Of a stretch of 33,355 nucleotides of DNA, positions 6,068-13,631 are shown in pieces. The notes under the pieces are model-generated. The model did not search any database, was not told the origin of the DNA, and saw nothing but the letters and a program-made list of their open reading frames with translations. The position numbers and the translations under genes are program-made. Source of the stretch: Actinomycetota bacterium (GTDB lineage Bacteria > Actinomycetota > Acidimicrobiia > Acidimicrobiales > AC-9); assembly GCA_005888295.1 (NCBI GenBank), contig VAWP01000042.1, positions 1-33,355 of the forward strand. The letters run 5' to 3'. Numbering within the stretch: position 1 is the first letter of the stretch; each line of letters starts with the position of its first letter.

Positions 6068-8428
6068 TCAGCGGACCACGCAGCTCGGGCTCTCCCCACC
6101 CGTGCTCGGGAAGGCCGTGGCGAGAGCGTCGGCGATCATCCGGGATCGGGTCGCATAGCCCGGAGTGGTGAAGTGGATGCCGTCAGAGATGAACCAGCTG
6201 TCGCTGACCACCGACGCCCAGTCGAAGATCCGCATGTTCGGGTACTTGGCGCACGCCTTCACCAGGGCGTTGTCCCAGTCGGCCATGTTGTTCTCCGCAT
6301 AGGGCCCCGTCCCCAGCAGCGACTTCACGTTGACCCACAGGACGGGGGCGTTGCCGACGTCGGCCATCATCCTGTCGACCCGGTCGGAGAGACCGACCGA
6401 GGAGCCGACGGCGACGTCGGCGGCCTCGTTGGTACCGAGGGCGAGCACCCAGCACCCGTGGTAGCCCTGGGCGGTCAGTCGGTGGGCGACGTCCTCGGCG
6501 TTGGGCTCGTTCTTGTAGCGCTCGATGACGGACCTGGCGCCGGAGATCTCGGAATCGAACGAGGTCACGCCCACCCGCGCGTACTGTGCGTCGATCCGTT
6601 GTGACGGATCGGGGAGGTAGCTGGCCGACGTCAGCCCCTCTGACGTCGAGTCGCCGATGTGAGCGACGGCGCGACAGGAGGAGGTCGTGACGGGGATGGT
6701 CGGCGGAGGAGCGGGCGCCGTCGTGGCCGGCGGGGGAGGGATGGGCCGGGGAGCACCGTGTGTCGGTCCGACCGCCCCCGTTCCACCGCCCGACGATCCG
6801 AGCCCGGTGCTGACGAGCGTGATGCCTACGAGGGCGGGGACCGCGACGGCGACCGCCACCGGGAGCCACCAGCGCCCGCGCCCGCCGCCGCCACGCCGGT
6901 CGCCGAGCATGGGGCGTCTGGGCATACCTGTCCGGCGCCACTCGCCGGAGCTGACCCGAGCCCACAACCGCCCGAGCCCACCTTGGCGGATCGGCTTTTC
7001 GACGAAGGTCCACGATAGTGCCGCCAGGGCGACGATCGCGCCCACCTGGACGACGGCGCGCAGCGGGTTCACGCCCGACTCCGTGGTCGGCGTGGTCAGC
7101 GTGATGACGGGAAACTGCCAGAGGTAGATGGCGTACGAGCGCACCCCGAGCCAGCGCAATGGCTCGCGACCGAGCGCGTTCCCCAGCCGGGTGGCCGGAT
7201 GAACCAGAGCGCTGATGGTCATCATGGTGGCGATCGACAGCAGCACGATCCCTCCCCGGTAGAGGAAGGGTGAGTACTGGGTCGTGAGCCAGATCAGCAG
7301 GCCGATGATGACCAACCCGGCCACCCCGATGCCGTCGAGGAGCCGGCGGGCGACCTGGCCGACGCGGGTGGTCAGTCGCCGGCTCGGCCACACCATCGCC
7401 AGGGCCGCACCGAACAAGAGGGCGAACGCACGCGTGTCGGTGCCGTCGTAGACCCGCGTCGGGTCGACTCCAGGCTGATAGAGCAGCGCCATGGCGAGGG
7501 CCGAGATCCCCGCAGCCGACAGGGTGACGCCAGCCAGCCGAGCGTGTCCAGAGATGGCCGAACGGCGCTCACGCACGTAGCGCAGGCCCAGCCACAGCAG
7601 CCACGGCCAGACGAGGTAGAACTGCTCCTCGATGGCGAGGGACCACAGGTGGCCGAGCGGCGAGGGCGGACCGAACCGGGCGAAGTACGAGAAGTGCTGG
7701 AACACGTCGAACCAGTTGCTCACGTAGAGCACGGCGGCGCCGACGGCGCCCCAGAGTGACCCCAGCTCCGACCGGTGGAGCAGCGCCACCCAGACGACGA
7801 CGACGGCCAGCATCACGAAGAGTGCGGGCAGGAGGCGACGGGCTCGTCGCACCCAGAAGTTGCCGAGCGCCAGCCGGCCCGCCCCGTCCCACTGGGCGAG
7901 GAGGAGGTCGGTGATCAGGTAGCCGCTCAGGGTGAAGAACACGCCGACGCCGAGCAGCCCGGCCGGAGCCCAACCAAGTCCGAGGTGGTAGGCGACGACG
8001 GCGAACACGGCCAGCGCCCGAAGCCCGTCGAGGCCGGGCATGTAGCGCTGGCCCGCCTGCAGCGGAGTCGGCGCTGGCGTCCTCGCCGGTTCGGCCGGGG
8101 GCGGCTGCTCGGTGCGGGTCGCTCGCGTGCGCGCGATGCGCTCGAGCCCCGTCAGCGCGGTGGCGTGGCTCGACCCGTTTGGAATCGGTGCCGCCGGCGC
8201 GGGTGCCGCTGTCGCGACGCCGGCGGTCGAAGGAGTCTGCTCGGGGTCACTGTCTCGAGCGCTCGAGATTCGTTGGAGTCCCGACAGCGCCCCTGCGTGC
8301 ACCGAGGACCTCGGCGGGCGAGGTCCGAGCACGAGGGCACCGCCCAGCCTGCCGGCCGCCCGGTTGAGGACCGACGGGGCGTCAGGCGCCCCTTTGCCCT
8401 CGGCTTCATGGACGCGAAGTTGCGACAA
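6068..8428 (-). CDS. Acyltransferase-3 membrane protein with C-terminal SGNH domain (OatA-like architecture)
   Basis: This 786-residue protein probably transfers acyl groups to an extracellular polymer or glycan. Residues ~131-505 are an acyltransferase-3 domain with about ten membrane helices: GLDGLRALAV, the conserved His148 in VVAYHLG, and FWVRRARRLLPAL. A further helix at ~530-550 and a Pro-rich linker lead to an SGNH-type esterase/transferase domain with GDS (Ser594), GTNEA, and DGIHF (Asp749, His752). The 130-residue N-terminal extension is Ala/Pro-rich and contains a repeated 15-residue unit at 44-58 and 88-102. The TTG at 8428 is the only upstream start with a good ribosome-binding site (GGGGGAG, 7-nt spacing); the first internal Met (130) would lose the extension. 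The acceptor is unknown. Confidence 0.87.
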   Translation of the reverse strand: MSQLRVHEAEGKGAPDAPSVLNRAAGRLGGALVLGPRPPRSSVHAGALSGLQRISSARDSDPEQTPSTAGVATAAPAPAAPIPNGSSHATALTGLERIARTRATRTEQPPPAEPARTPAPTPLQAGQRYMPGLDGLRALAVFAVVAYHLGLGWAPAGLLGVGVFFTLSGYLITDLLLAQWDGAGRLALGNFWVRRARRLLPALFVMLAVVVVWVALLHRSELGSLWGAVGAAVLYVSNWFDVFQHFSYFARFGPPSPLGHLWSLAIEEQFYLVWPWLLWLGLRYVRERRSAISGHARLAGVTLSAAGISALAMALLYQPGVDPTRVYDGTDTRAFALLFGAALAMVWPSRRLTTRVGQVARRLLDGIGVAGLVIIGLLIWLTTQYSPFLYRGGIVLLSIATMMTISALVHPATRLGNALGREPLRWLGVRSYAIYLWQFPVITLTTPTTESGVNPLRAVVQVGAIVALAALSWTFVEKPIRQGGLGRLWARVSSGEWRRTGMPRRPMLGDRRGGGGRGRWWLPVAVAVAVPALVGITLVSTGLGSSGGGTGAVGPTHGAPRPIPPPPATTAPAPPPTIPVTTSSCRAVAHIGDSTSEGLTSASYLPDPSQRIDAQYARVGVTSFDSEISGARSVIERYKNEPNAEDVAHRLTAQGYHGCWVLALGTNEAADVAVGSSVGLSDRVDRMMADVGNAPVLWVNVKSLLGTGPYAENNMADWDNALVKACAKYPNMRIFDWASVVSDSWFISDGIHFTTPGYATRSRMIADALATAFPSTGGESPSCVVR

Positions 8429-8460
8429 CGACAGACTCCCCCGCCACCCGCGAAGGCGAC

Positions 8461-8466
8461 ATATTA
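8461..8466 (-). promoter_or_regulatory. Candidate -10 box for the acyltransferase gene
   Basis: The minus strand reads TAATAT here, an AT-rich island in the 163-bp gap 8429-8591. Transcription would start near 8454 and leave a ~25-nt leader with the GGGGGAG ribosome-binding site. No good -35 is visible. The rest of this gap shows nothing else. Confidence 0.35.
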
Positions 8467-8591
8467 CGCGATTGACGCGGGTAGGCCACCCAGCCGGGGC
8501 TGACTACATGTGCAATATGCGCCACGTCCGGGTGGCCCCGAGGGCCGCCGCAGCCGCGGCCAGGTGTGACGGCGGAGGCGAACGCCGGCGA

Positions 8592-9074
8592 TCAGGCCCT
8601 TCGCGCCGCGTCCGCCAGCCGTCGGAGGCCGAGATCCCAACCGTCGGGCGACCCCACGGCGTCCCGCATCTGCTCCCAGCCTTCCCCGTGGCGGTCGAGG
8701 TGGCGGTGCTCGACCTCGACACGCGTGCGGGCCGCACCTTCGGCGACGAAGCGCACCTCCACCTCGCTGGTCTTGTGCGGGTCGGTCTCGAGCTGCCACT
8801 GCGCGCTCACGTGCCAGCCCATCACCAGCCGCTGAGGCGGCTCGTAGACGATCACGCGCCCCCAGTGGCACTCGCTGCCGTCGACAGCCCGGTCGTACAC
8901 CTGGCCCCCGGCGCGGGGCTCGAACACCATCTCCGCCACCTCGGCCTGGGCGAGGTGGTGTTCGGGAGGCCACCACGTGCCCATGCCGTCGGTGAAGACC
9001 GAGAACGCCCGCTCGATCGGCGCCTCGACCACGATCGAAGCCTGCACCGCTGTCTGTGTCGCCTGCCTGGTCAT
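8592..9074 (-). CDS. SRPBCC (AHSA1/START-like) domain protein
   Basis: The 160-residue protein has the AHSA1-type SRPBCC pattern: an early VEAPIERAFSVFTD, then GTWWPPEHH, FEPRAGGQVYD, WGRVIVYEPPQRLVMGWH, and a C-terminal helix with GWEQMRDAVGSPDGW. This fold makes a deep hydrophobic ligand cavity. The ATG at 9074 overlaps the stop of the upstream ArsR gene by 4 nt (ATGA), so the two are translationally coupled. ArsR-SRPBCC pairs are a recurring actinobacterial arrangement in which the regulator controls the pair. The ligand is unknown. Confidence 0.88.
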   Translation of the reverse strand: MTRQATQTAVQASIVVEAPIERAFSVFTDGMGTWWPPEHHLAQAEVAEMVFEPRAGGQVYDRAVDGSECHWGRVIVYEPPQRLVMGWHVSAQWQLETDPHKTSEVEVRFVAEGAARTRVEVEHRHLDRHGEGWEQMRDAVGSPDGWDLGLRRLADAARRA

Positions 9075-9388
9075 GTGGTGGTCTCCTCTTCCTGTTCGGC
9101 GGCCGACTTGAAGGCCGTCAACGCTCGGTTCCAGAACTGGTCGAGGTATCGGCGCAGGTCGCCGACGCCGTCCGGGTCGAGCCGGTAGATGCGGCGGGTG
9201 CCCGCTCGCTGCTCGATCACCAGCCCCGCCTCCTTCAGCACCTTCAGGTGCTGGGACACGGCCGGCCGGCTGACCGGGAGCTCTCGGGCCAGCTCGCCGA
9301 CGGCACGGGGGTGATCGGCGAGGCGCTCGAAGATCGCCCGCCTCGTCGGGTCTCCCAGTGCTGTCCATCCGTCAGCTCGGTAAGTCAT
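9071..9388 (-). CDS. ArsR family winged-helix repressor
   Basis: The 105-residue product is almost entirely an ArsR-type winged helix: ALGDPTRRAIFERLADHPR, the recognition region LPVSRPAVSQHLKVLKEAGLV, and the wing GTRRIYRLDP. It has no cysteine, so a classical metal-sensing CxC site is absent; this fits the non-metal ArsR members found beside SRPBCC genes. The ATG at 9388 was chosen because the longer TTG start (9415) would lie inside the promoter/operator. The gene overlaps the SRPBCC gene by 4 nt. It is probably autoregulated through the inverted repeat just upstream. Confidence 0.9.
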   Translation of the reverse strand: MTYRADGWTALGDPTRRAIFERLADHPRAVGELARELPVSRPAVSQHLKVLKEAGLVIEQRAGTRRIYRLDPDGVGDLRRYLDQFWNRALTAFKSAAEQEEETTT

Positions 9389-9428
9389 TACGAACGGTAA
9401 GGTATTACTTACCAACGCTGGCAGTCAA
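9379..9428 (-). promoter_or_regulatory. arsR promoter with overlapping operator
   Basis: On the minus strand a TTGACT -35 (plus 9423-9428) and a TAATAC -10 (plus 9402-9407) are 15 bp apart. The -10 is flanked exactly by the inverted hexamers GGTAAG and CTTACC (plus 9396-9413), the classic position for an autorepressor operator. A second, looser dyad, GTAA-N4-TTAC (9380-9391), overlaps the start codon and adds another GGTAAG copy at 9379-9384. Assignment to this ArsR protein is inference from position. Confidence 0.6.
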
Positions 9429-9501
9429 GCCACCCTGGTGAGGCCGGAGCATGACCTGACAGGTAATCGACCTGCGCTGAAACGGGGCGCACACTCGTGT
9501 C

Positions 9502-9849
9502 ATGACCACTGATCGGGTTCCTCGGGAGAACCGGTTGCTCCGCGCGGTCATGCCCTTGGACGCGGCCCTCTCGGGCGTCTTCGTCCTGCTGGCCCTGGCG
9601 GCGGTGCCGGCACTGGCCCTGGTGCACGCGTCGGCAGCCATGCTGTGGATGGTCGGCGTGGCCGTCATCGTCGTCGCCCTGGCCCTGGCAGCGATGGGTG
9701 CCGTCACGGCGTGGACCTTGCTCCAGCGGATGGCTCGGGGCTGCTACGAGCTCCCGGAGCGGCTGTGGCTCCCGTTGCCCAAGGCGGCCCAGCCGTTCCC
9801 AGACGGGTGGACCGACCCGCCCACCGGCGACGAGAGGGACGATGCCTGA
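9502..9849 (+). CDS. Small two-helix membrane protein, unknown function
   Basis: The 115-residue product is not recognised. Two long hydrophobic segments (about residues 22-42 and 46-70, rich in Ala, Val and Leu) make a helical hairpin in the membrane. The last ~40 residues are hydrophilic and Pro-rich. It is divergent from arsR with 113 bp between the starts, so the ArsR operator region might influence it. A short dyad, CAGGT-AATCG-ACCTG, lies at 9460-9474, ~28 bp before the ATG. No clear ribosome-binding site is visible. Coding is supported by GC-rich third positions and the clean hydrophobic pattern. Confidence 0.6.
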   Translation: MTTDRVPRENRLLRAVMPLDAALSGVFVLLALAAVPALALVHASAAMLWMVGVAVIVVALALAAMGAVTAWTLLQRMARGCYELPERLWLPLPKAAQPFPDGWTDPPTGDERDDA

Positions 9850-9902
9850 ACCGGCGTAGGCTGTGAGGCCGCAGCACGCAGCTGGGGAAGGAGCCTGCGG
9901 CC

Positions 9903-10748
9903 GTGACCAGCGTGAACCGCAGCACAGCGAGAGAAGGCGCGCCGGTTCCGGACCCCGCCTCGGGATCTGGGCCGGGCCGGGGACGGCTGGCCGGGCGACG
10001 GGTGCTGATCGTCGGTGGGGGGCAACAGGATCACGGGCTGGAGGATCCGCCGATCGGCAACGGGCGGGCGATGGCGGTGCTGTTCGGGCGCGAGGGGGCT
10101 GCGGTCGCGGTCGCGGACATCGACCGGCGCGGCGCCGAGCGCTCGGCTGAGCGCGTTCGGGCCGAGGGGGCAACGGCGGTCGTGCTGGTCGGCGACGCCG
10201 CCGACGAGGCGGCGGTGGCGTCGATGTTCGCCGATGCCCGCGACGCCCTCGGCGGCCTCGACGGCGTGGTGCTCAACGTCGGCGTCGGCGCCGGCATCAT
10301 GCTCCGGGGAACGAGCGCCGCCGACTGGGACCGGGTGATGGCAGTCAACGCCCGGTCCCAGTTCCTCGGCTGCAAGCACGCCCTCCAGGTCATGACCGTG
10401 GGCGCGGTCGTCCTCGTCGGCTCGGTCGCGTCGCGCGAAGTGCTGCCCATTCCCGCCTACGGCGCCTCCAAGGCGGCCCTGGAGTCGCTGTGCCGCCAGG
10501 CGGCGGTCGAAGGGGCTCCCTCGATCCGCTTCAACCTGGTGGTCCCCGGTCTGATCGACACCCCTCTCGGCCGGCAGGCGTCAGCGATCAGCGACCGTCG
10601 AGACAGGGTGCGGATCCCTGCCCGGCGCCAGGGCACGGCTTGGGAGGTCGCCCATACGGCGCTGTTCCTGCTCGGTGAGGAGTCCTCGTACATCACCGGC
10701 CAGAGCGTGATCGTCGACGGCGGCCTGACGATCGGCCCGCGCGCCTGA
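9903..10748 (+). CDS. SDR family oxidoreductase with expanded cofactor-binding loop
   Basis: The 281-residue protein is a classical-type SDR with Tyr186 and Lys190 in AYGASKAA, an upstream GSVAS serine, NVGVGAG, and the C-terminal SSYITGQSVIVDGG. The nucleotide loop is unusual. Instead of TGxxxGxG it reads GGGQQDHGLEDPPIGNG (residues 38-54), an insertion of about nine residues between the first glycines and the helix start. A ~30-residue Ser/Gly/Pro-rich N-terminus precedes the domain. The GTG at 9903 has AAGGAG at 9888-9893 (9-nt spacing). It ends 24 bp from the convergent P450. Substrate unknown. Confidence 0.87.
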   Translation: MTSVNRSTAREGAPVPDPASGSGPGRGRLAGRRVLIVGGGQQDHGLEDPPIGNGRAMAVLFGREGAAVAVADIDRRGAERSAERVRAEGATAVVLVGDAADEAAVASMFADARDALGGLDGVVLNVGVGAGIMLRGTSAADWDRVMAVNARSQFLGCKHALQVMTVGAVVLVGSVASREVLPIPAYGASKAALESLCRQAAVEGAPSIRFNLVVPGLIDTPLGRQASAISDRRDRVRIPARRQGTAWEVAHTALFLLGEESSYITGQSVIVDGGLTIGPRA

Positions 10749-10772
10749 GCTCACGCGGACGAGACGGCCGGC

Positions 10773-11969
10773 TCAGCCGATGCGAACCGGCAGCCGGCGC
10801 GGCCCGCGGACCTGGCCACCGGCCCAGACGACGCCTGCTGGGTCGGCGAGGTGGAAGGAGGGGAACGCCTGGAGCCACACCTCGAGAGCCACCCGGAGCT
10901 CCATGCGGGCCAGGTGCGAGCCCACGCAGCGGTGGATGCCGAGCCCGAAGGCCGAGTGCCGGTTGATCTGGCGATCGATGACGACCTCGTCGGCGGCGTC
11001 GAAGGCCTCGGGATCCCGGTTGGCCGCCGGGAACGAGAGCAGGACCCAGTCGTCCGCCTTCATCGGGCAGCCGTGCCACTCCATGTCGCGCTTGACGAGC
11101 CGGGCCATCGTCACCGGCGCATAGGCCCGCAGGAGCTCCTCCATGGCCGTGGGCATGAGCTCGGGCTCGGACACGAGGCGGGCGCGATCGTCAGGGTGGC
11201 CGGCCAGGTGCCACAGCGACGAGCCGATGGCGCTCCAGGTGGTGTCGATGCCGGCGAGCAGGAGGAGCGCGATCGTGCCGGCCACGTGGGTGATATCGAT
11301 GCGCTCGCCGTCCATCTCCGCCTCGAGGAGCTGCGTGGTGAGGTCGTCGCGGGGCTGGGCGATGTGGTCCTCGACCTGTACCTGCAGGTATGCGAACAGC
11401 GACTGCATTCCGGCGATCCGCTGCTCGAGCGGGAGGGTGACGTCCTCCAGGGCGTGGGTGACGAACCCTCGGAAGGTGTCTGCGTCCTCGGCCGGGAACC
11501 CGAGCATGGTGGCGATGACCCGGACGGGAATGTCCTGGGCGTACCCCACGGCGGCGTCGACCACCTCCTCGCCTCTGAGCCCGGCGACCAGCTCCTCGCA
11601 ATACGCGCGGGTGATCGGCTCGAGCCGCGCGATCGCCTTCGGCGCGAAGGCGGGGAGCAGGATTCGCCGTGCACCGCTGTGGAACGGTGGATCCGAGGAG
11701 ATCGGCGGCGCGATGCCTCGGGGTGACAGGTCTGGCGGCCGGTGGCCGGTGACCACGACGCTGCGAGAGGTGAAGTTGTCGGTGTCGTAGGCGATGGCCG
11801 CGACGTCATCGTGGCGGGTCGGCAACCACACGCCCCCGTAGCGGTCGGAGTGGGCGATCGGGCAGTCCCGCCGGAGCTCGTCCAGGATGGGGTACGGGTC
11901 GGCCACCCACGCGGCGTCGGTGTGATCGAAGTCCTTGGCCCAGTCCTCGACCGGAGGATTGTTGCTCAC
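10773..11969 (-). CDS. Cytochrome P450
   Basis: This 398-residue bacterial P450 is of normal length. The oxygen-activation helix carries AGIDTTWSAIGS, the K-helix EELLRAY gives ExxR, and the heme loop FGLGIHRCVGSHLARME places the axial thiolate at Cys348. Such soluble class I enzymes take electrons from ferredoxin partners; none is encoded nearby. The GTG at 11969 has a strong GAGAGGAGG ribosome-binding site 6 nt upstream. It diverges from the secreted propeller gene across 165 bp. The substrate cannot be deduced; hydrophobic ligands such as steroids, terpenoids or fatty acids would suit the neighbourhood. Confidence 0.93.
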   Translation of the reverse strand: MSNNPPVEDWAKDFDHTDAAWVADPYPILDELRRDCPIAHSDRYGGVWLPTRHDDVAAIAYDTDNFTSRSVVVTGHRPPDLSPRGIAPPISSDPPFHSGARRILLPAFAPKAIARLEPITRAYCEELVAGLRGEEVVDAAVGYAQDIPVRVIATMLGFPAEDADTFRGFVTHALEDVTLPLEQRIAGMQSLFAYLQVQVEDHIAQPRDDLTTQLLEAEMDGERIDITHVAGTIALLLLAGIDTTWSAIGSSLWHLAGHPDDRARLVSEPELMPTAMEELLRAYAPVTMARLVKRDMEWHGCPMKADDWVLLSFPAANRDPEAFDAADEVVIDRQINRHSAFGLGIHRCVGSHLARMELRVALEVWLQAFPSFHLADPAGVVWAGGQVRGPRRLPVRIG

Positions 11970-12037
11970 GGGCTTCCTCCTCTCGCCTCGGCGCCGCCGG
12001 CCCCGGGGGCCGGCCCAAGGTTACTGAGCAGGGTGAT

Positions 12038-12047
12038 CCAAATTTGG
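12038..12047. promoter_or_regulatory. CCAAATTTGG palindrome between P450 and propeller genes
   Basis: A perfect 10-bp palindrome lies mid-way in the 165-bp divergent gap, 69 bp from the P450 start and 88 bp from the propeller start. AT-rich palindromes stand out in this GC-rich DNA and the site would suit a dimeric regulator. Short palindromes do occur by chance, so this is weak. Confidence 0.25.
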
Positions 12048-12134
12048 TCGATGGTGCAAGCAGGCAATCCCCGGCGCCATCCGGAACGTAGAGCCTTCGC
12101 GGGGACGACCTGCGTGGGGACGAGGAGGCTGGGG

Positions 12135-13556
12135 ATGCAACGGTTGGGTCGGAGCACGTTGGCACTTTCGCTGTCCGCGGCCTCGTTTCTCGTGGCCGGG
12201 CTGGTGCCCTTCGCCGGGCGGGCCACGGCGGCGACGGGCGTCGCCGCCCAGAGGGAGTGGCCGTCCTACGGTGCCGACATCGCCAACAGCCGCACGGTCG
12301 CCGGAGGTCCCGCACCGACGAGCGTGCCGTCGCTGGTCCAGGCCTGGCGGGACGACTTCACCGACGGCGACTTCACCGGGACGCCCGTGGTGGCCGGCGG
12401 CGTCGCCTATGTGGGGTCGAACGGCGGCGTCGTGCGGGCCATTCAGGCCGTCGGCGGCGGCGCCCGCCCCGCGGGGTCCGTCCTGTGGTCGACGTCGGTG
12501 GCACCCGATCCCGTCAACGGCTCGCTCGCCGTCAGCGGATCCACCGTGTTCGTGCCGGTCGCCAAGGTCGGTGGCCCGTACCTCGTCGCCCTCGACGCCG
12601 CGACCGGTCGACGCTTGTGGTCGACGGTGCTCGACACCTCCACCGATGCCGACGTCTACGGCTCGCCGACCGTGGCGCCGGCGCCGGACGGTCGCCTCTT
12701 CGTTCTCGAGGGGGTCTCGGCCGTGAGCGGTGACCCGGCGTCGCCCCTCCGGGGCAGCGTCACCGCCCTCGACGCGGCCAGCGGGGCCGTCGTCTGGAAG
12801 CAGTACACGGTGCCTCCCGGGTTCAACGGGGGGGCGGTGTGGTCGACCCCGTCGGTGGACCTGGCGACCGGGGCCGTGTACATCGGAACGGGCAACGCCT
12901 ACTCGGGTCAGGCTGCGCCGACCACTGACGCCATGCTCGAGCTCGACCTCGCCACCGGCGCCGTTCGCGGCTTCTTCCAGGCCACGAGCGGAGACGTGTT
13001 CAGCTCCAGCACGCCGGGTCTCGACTTCGACTTCGGTGCGTCGCCCAACCTCATCGACGTCGGAGGCCGGCACCTGGTGGGGGAGGGCCAGAAGAGCGGC
13101 GCCTACTGGGTGCTCGACCGCACCACCATGCAGCCCGTCTGGCACGCCCAGGTGGGACCGGGCTCGGTGCTCGGTGGCGTCCTCGGTTCCACCGCCTACG
13201 ACTCGGCTGCGGACCAGATCGTGGGACCGATCTCGGCTCCCGGCTACGTCTGGTCGGTCCAGGCGTCGACGGGGACGCCGAGGTGGGTGAGCGCTGGTGT
13301 CGGTGACCCGGTCCACTTCTCGCCGGTCGCCATCAGCAACGGGGTCGTCTACTCACTGCTGTCGGGCGGCTTCGTCGGCGCGTGGAGCGAGCAGACCGGC
13401 GTGCCTCTCGCCCAGCTCTCGCTGTCCAAGCCGGGATCGCCCACCCCCGAAGCCTCGCTTGGGGGCGTCTCGGTGGCCGACGGCCTGGTCGTCGCCAATA
13501 CCGGTACCCAGAGCAGCAACGGCTCTGTGGTGGCCTTTCGCGCCCCGACGGGATGA
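12135..13556 (+). CDS. Secreted PQQ-type beta-propeller protein (PVA-dehydrogenase-like)
   Basis: The 473-residue protein starts with a signal peptide (Arg near the start, hydrophobic core, AGRATAAT around residue 33). It continues as a beta-propeller with repeated VALDAATGRRLWST-type blades, as in PQQ-dependent dehydrogenases and BamB-like proteins. The block GGAVWSTPSVDLATGAVYIGT and later DFDFGASPNLID and GQKSGAYWVLD resemble the propeller of polyvinyl-alcohol dehydrogenase, but no cytochrome c CxxCH is present. Catalytic use of PQQ is therefore unproven. The ATG at 12135 has GAGGAGG 6 nt upstream. Confidence 0.8.
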   Translation: MQRLGRSTLALSLSAASFLVAGLVPFAGRATAATGVAAQREWPSYGADIANSRTVAGGPAPTSVPSLVQAWRDDFTDGDFTGTPVVAGGVAYVGSNGGVVRAIQAVGGGARPAGSVLWSTSVAPDPVNGSLAVSGSTVFVPVAKVGGPYLVALDAATGRRLWSTVLDTSTDADVYGSPTVAPAPDGRLFVLEGVSAVSGDPASPLRGSVTALDAASGAVVWKQYTVPPGFNGGAVWSTPSVDLATGAVYIGTGNAYSGQAAPTTDAMLELDLATGAVRGFFQATSGDVFSSSTPGLDFDFGASPNLIDVGGRHLVGEGQKSGAYWVLDRTTMQPVWHAQVGPGSVLGGVLGSTAYDSAADQIVGPISAPGYVWSVQASTGTPRWVSAGVGDPVHFSPVAISNGVVYSLLSGGFVGAWSEQTGVPLAQLSLSKPGSPTPEASLGGVSVADGLVVANTGTQSSNGSVVAFRAPTG

Positions 13557-13596
13557 CGCTCGGTGGGTCCGAAGGGCCCCCGGCTGCCTTTAATAA

Positions 13597-13625
13597 TTTG
13601 ACGCTCGAACCAAGTGCACTAGGGT
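13597..13625 (+). promoter_or_regulatory. ABC exporter promoter with MarR-type operator
   Basis: TTGACG (13598-13603) and TAGGGT (13620-13625) are 16 bp apart. The ATG follows 6 nt after the -10, so the mRNA is probably leaderless, which agrees with the lack of a ribosome-binding site. The 18-mer at 13597-13614 (TTTGACGCTCGAACCAAG) matches the marR-region palindrome at 17744-17761 in 14 of 18 positions and covers the -35 in the same register. Confidence 0.55.
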
Positions 13626-13631
13626 TGCGCC

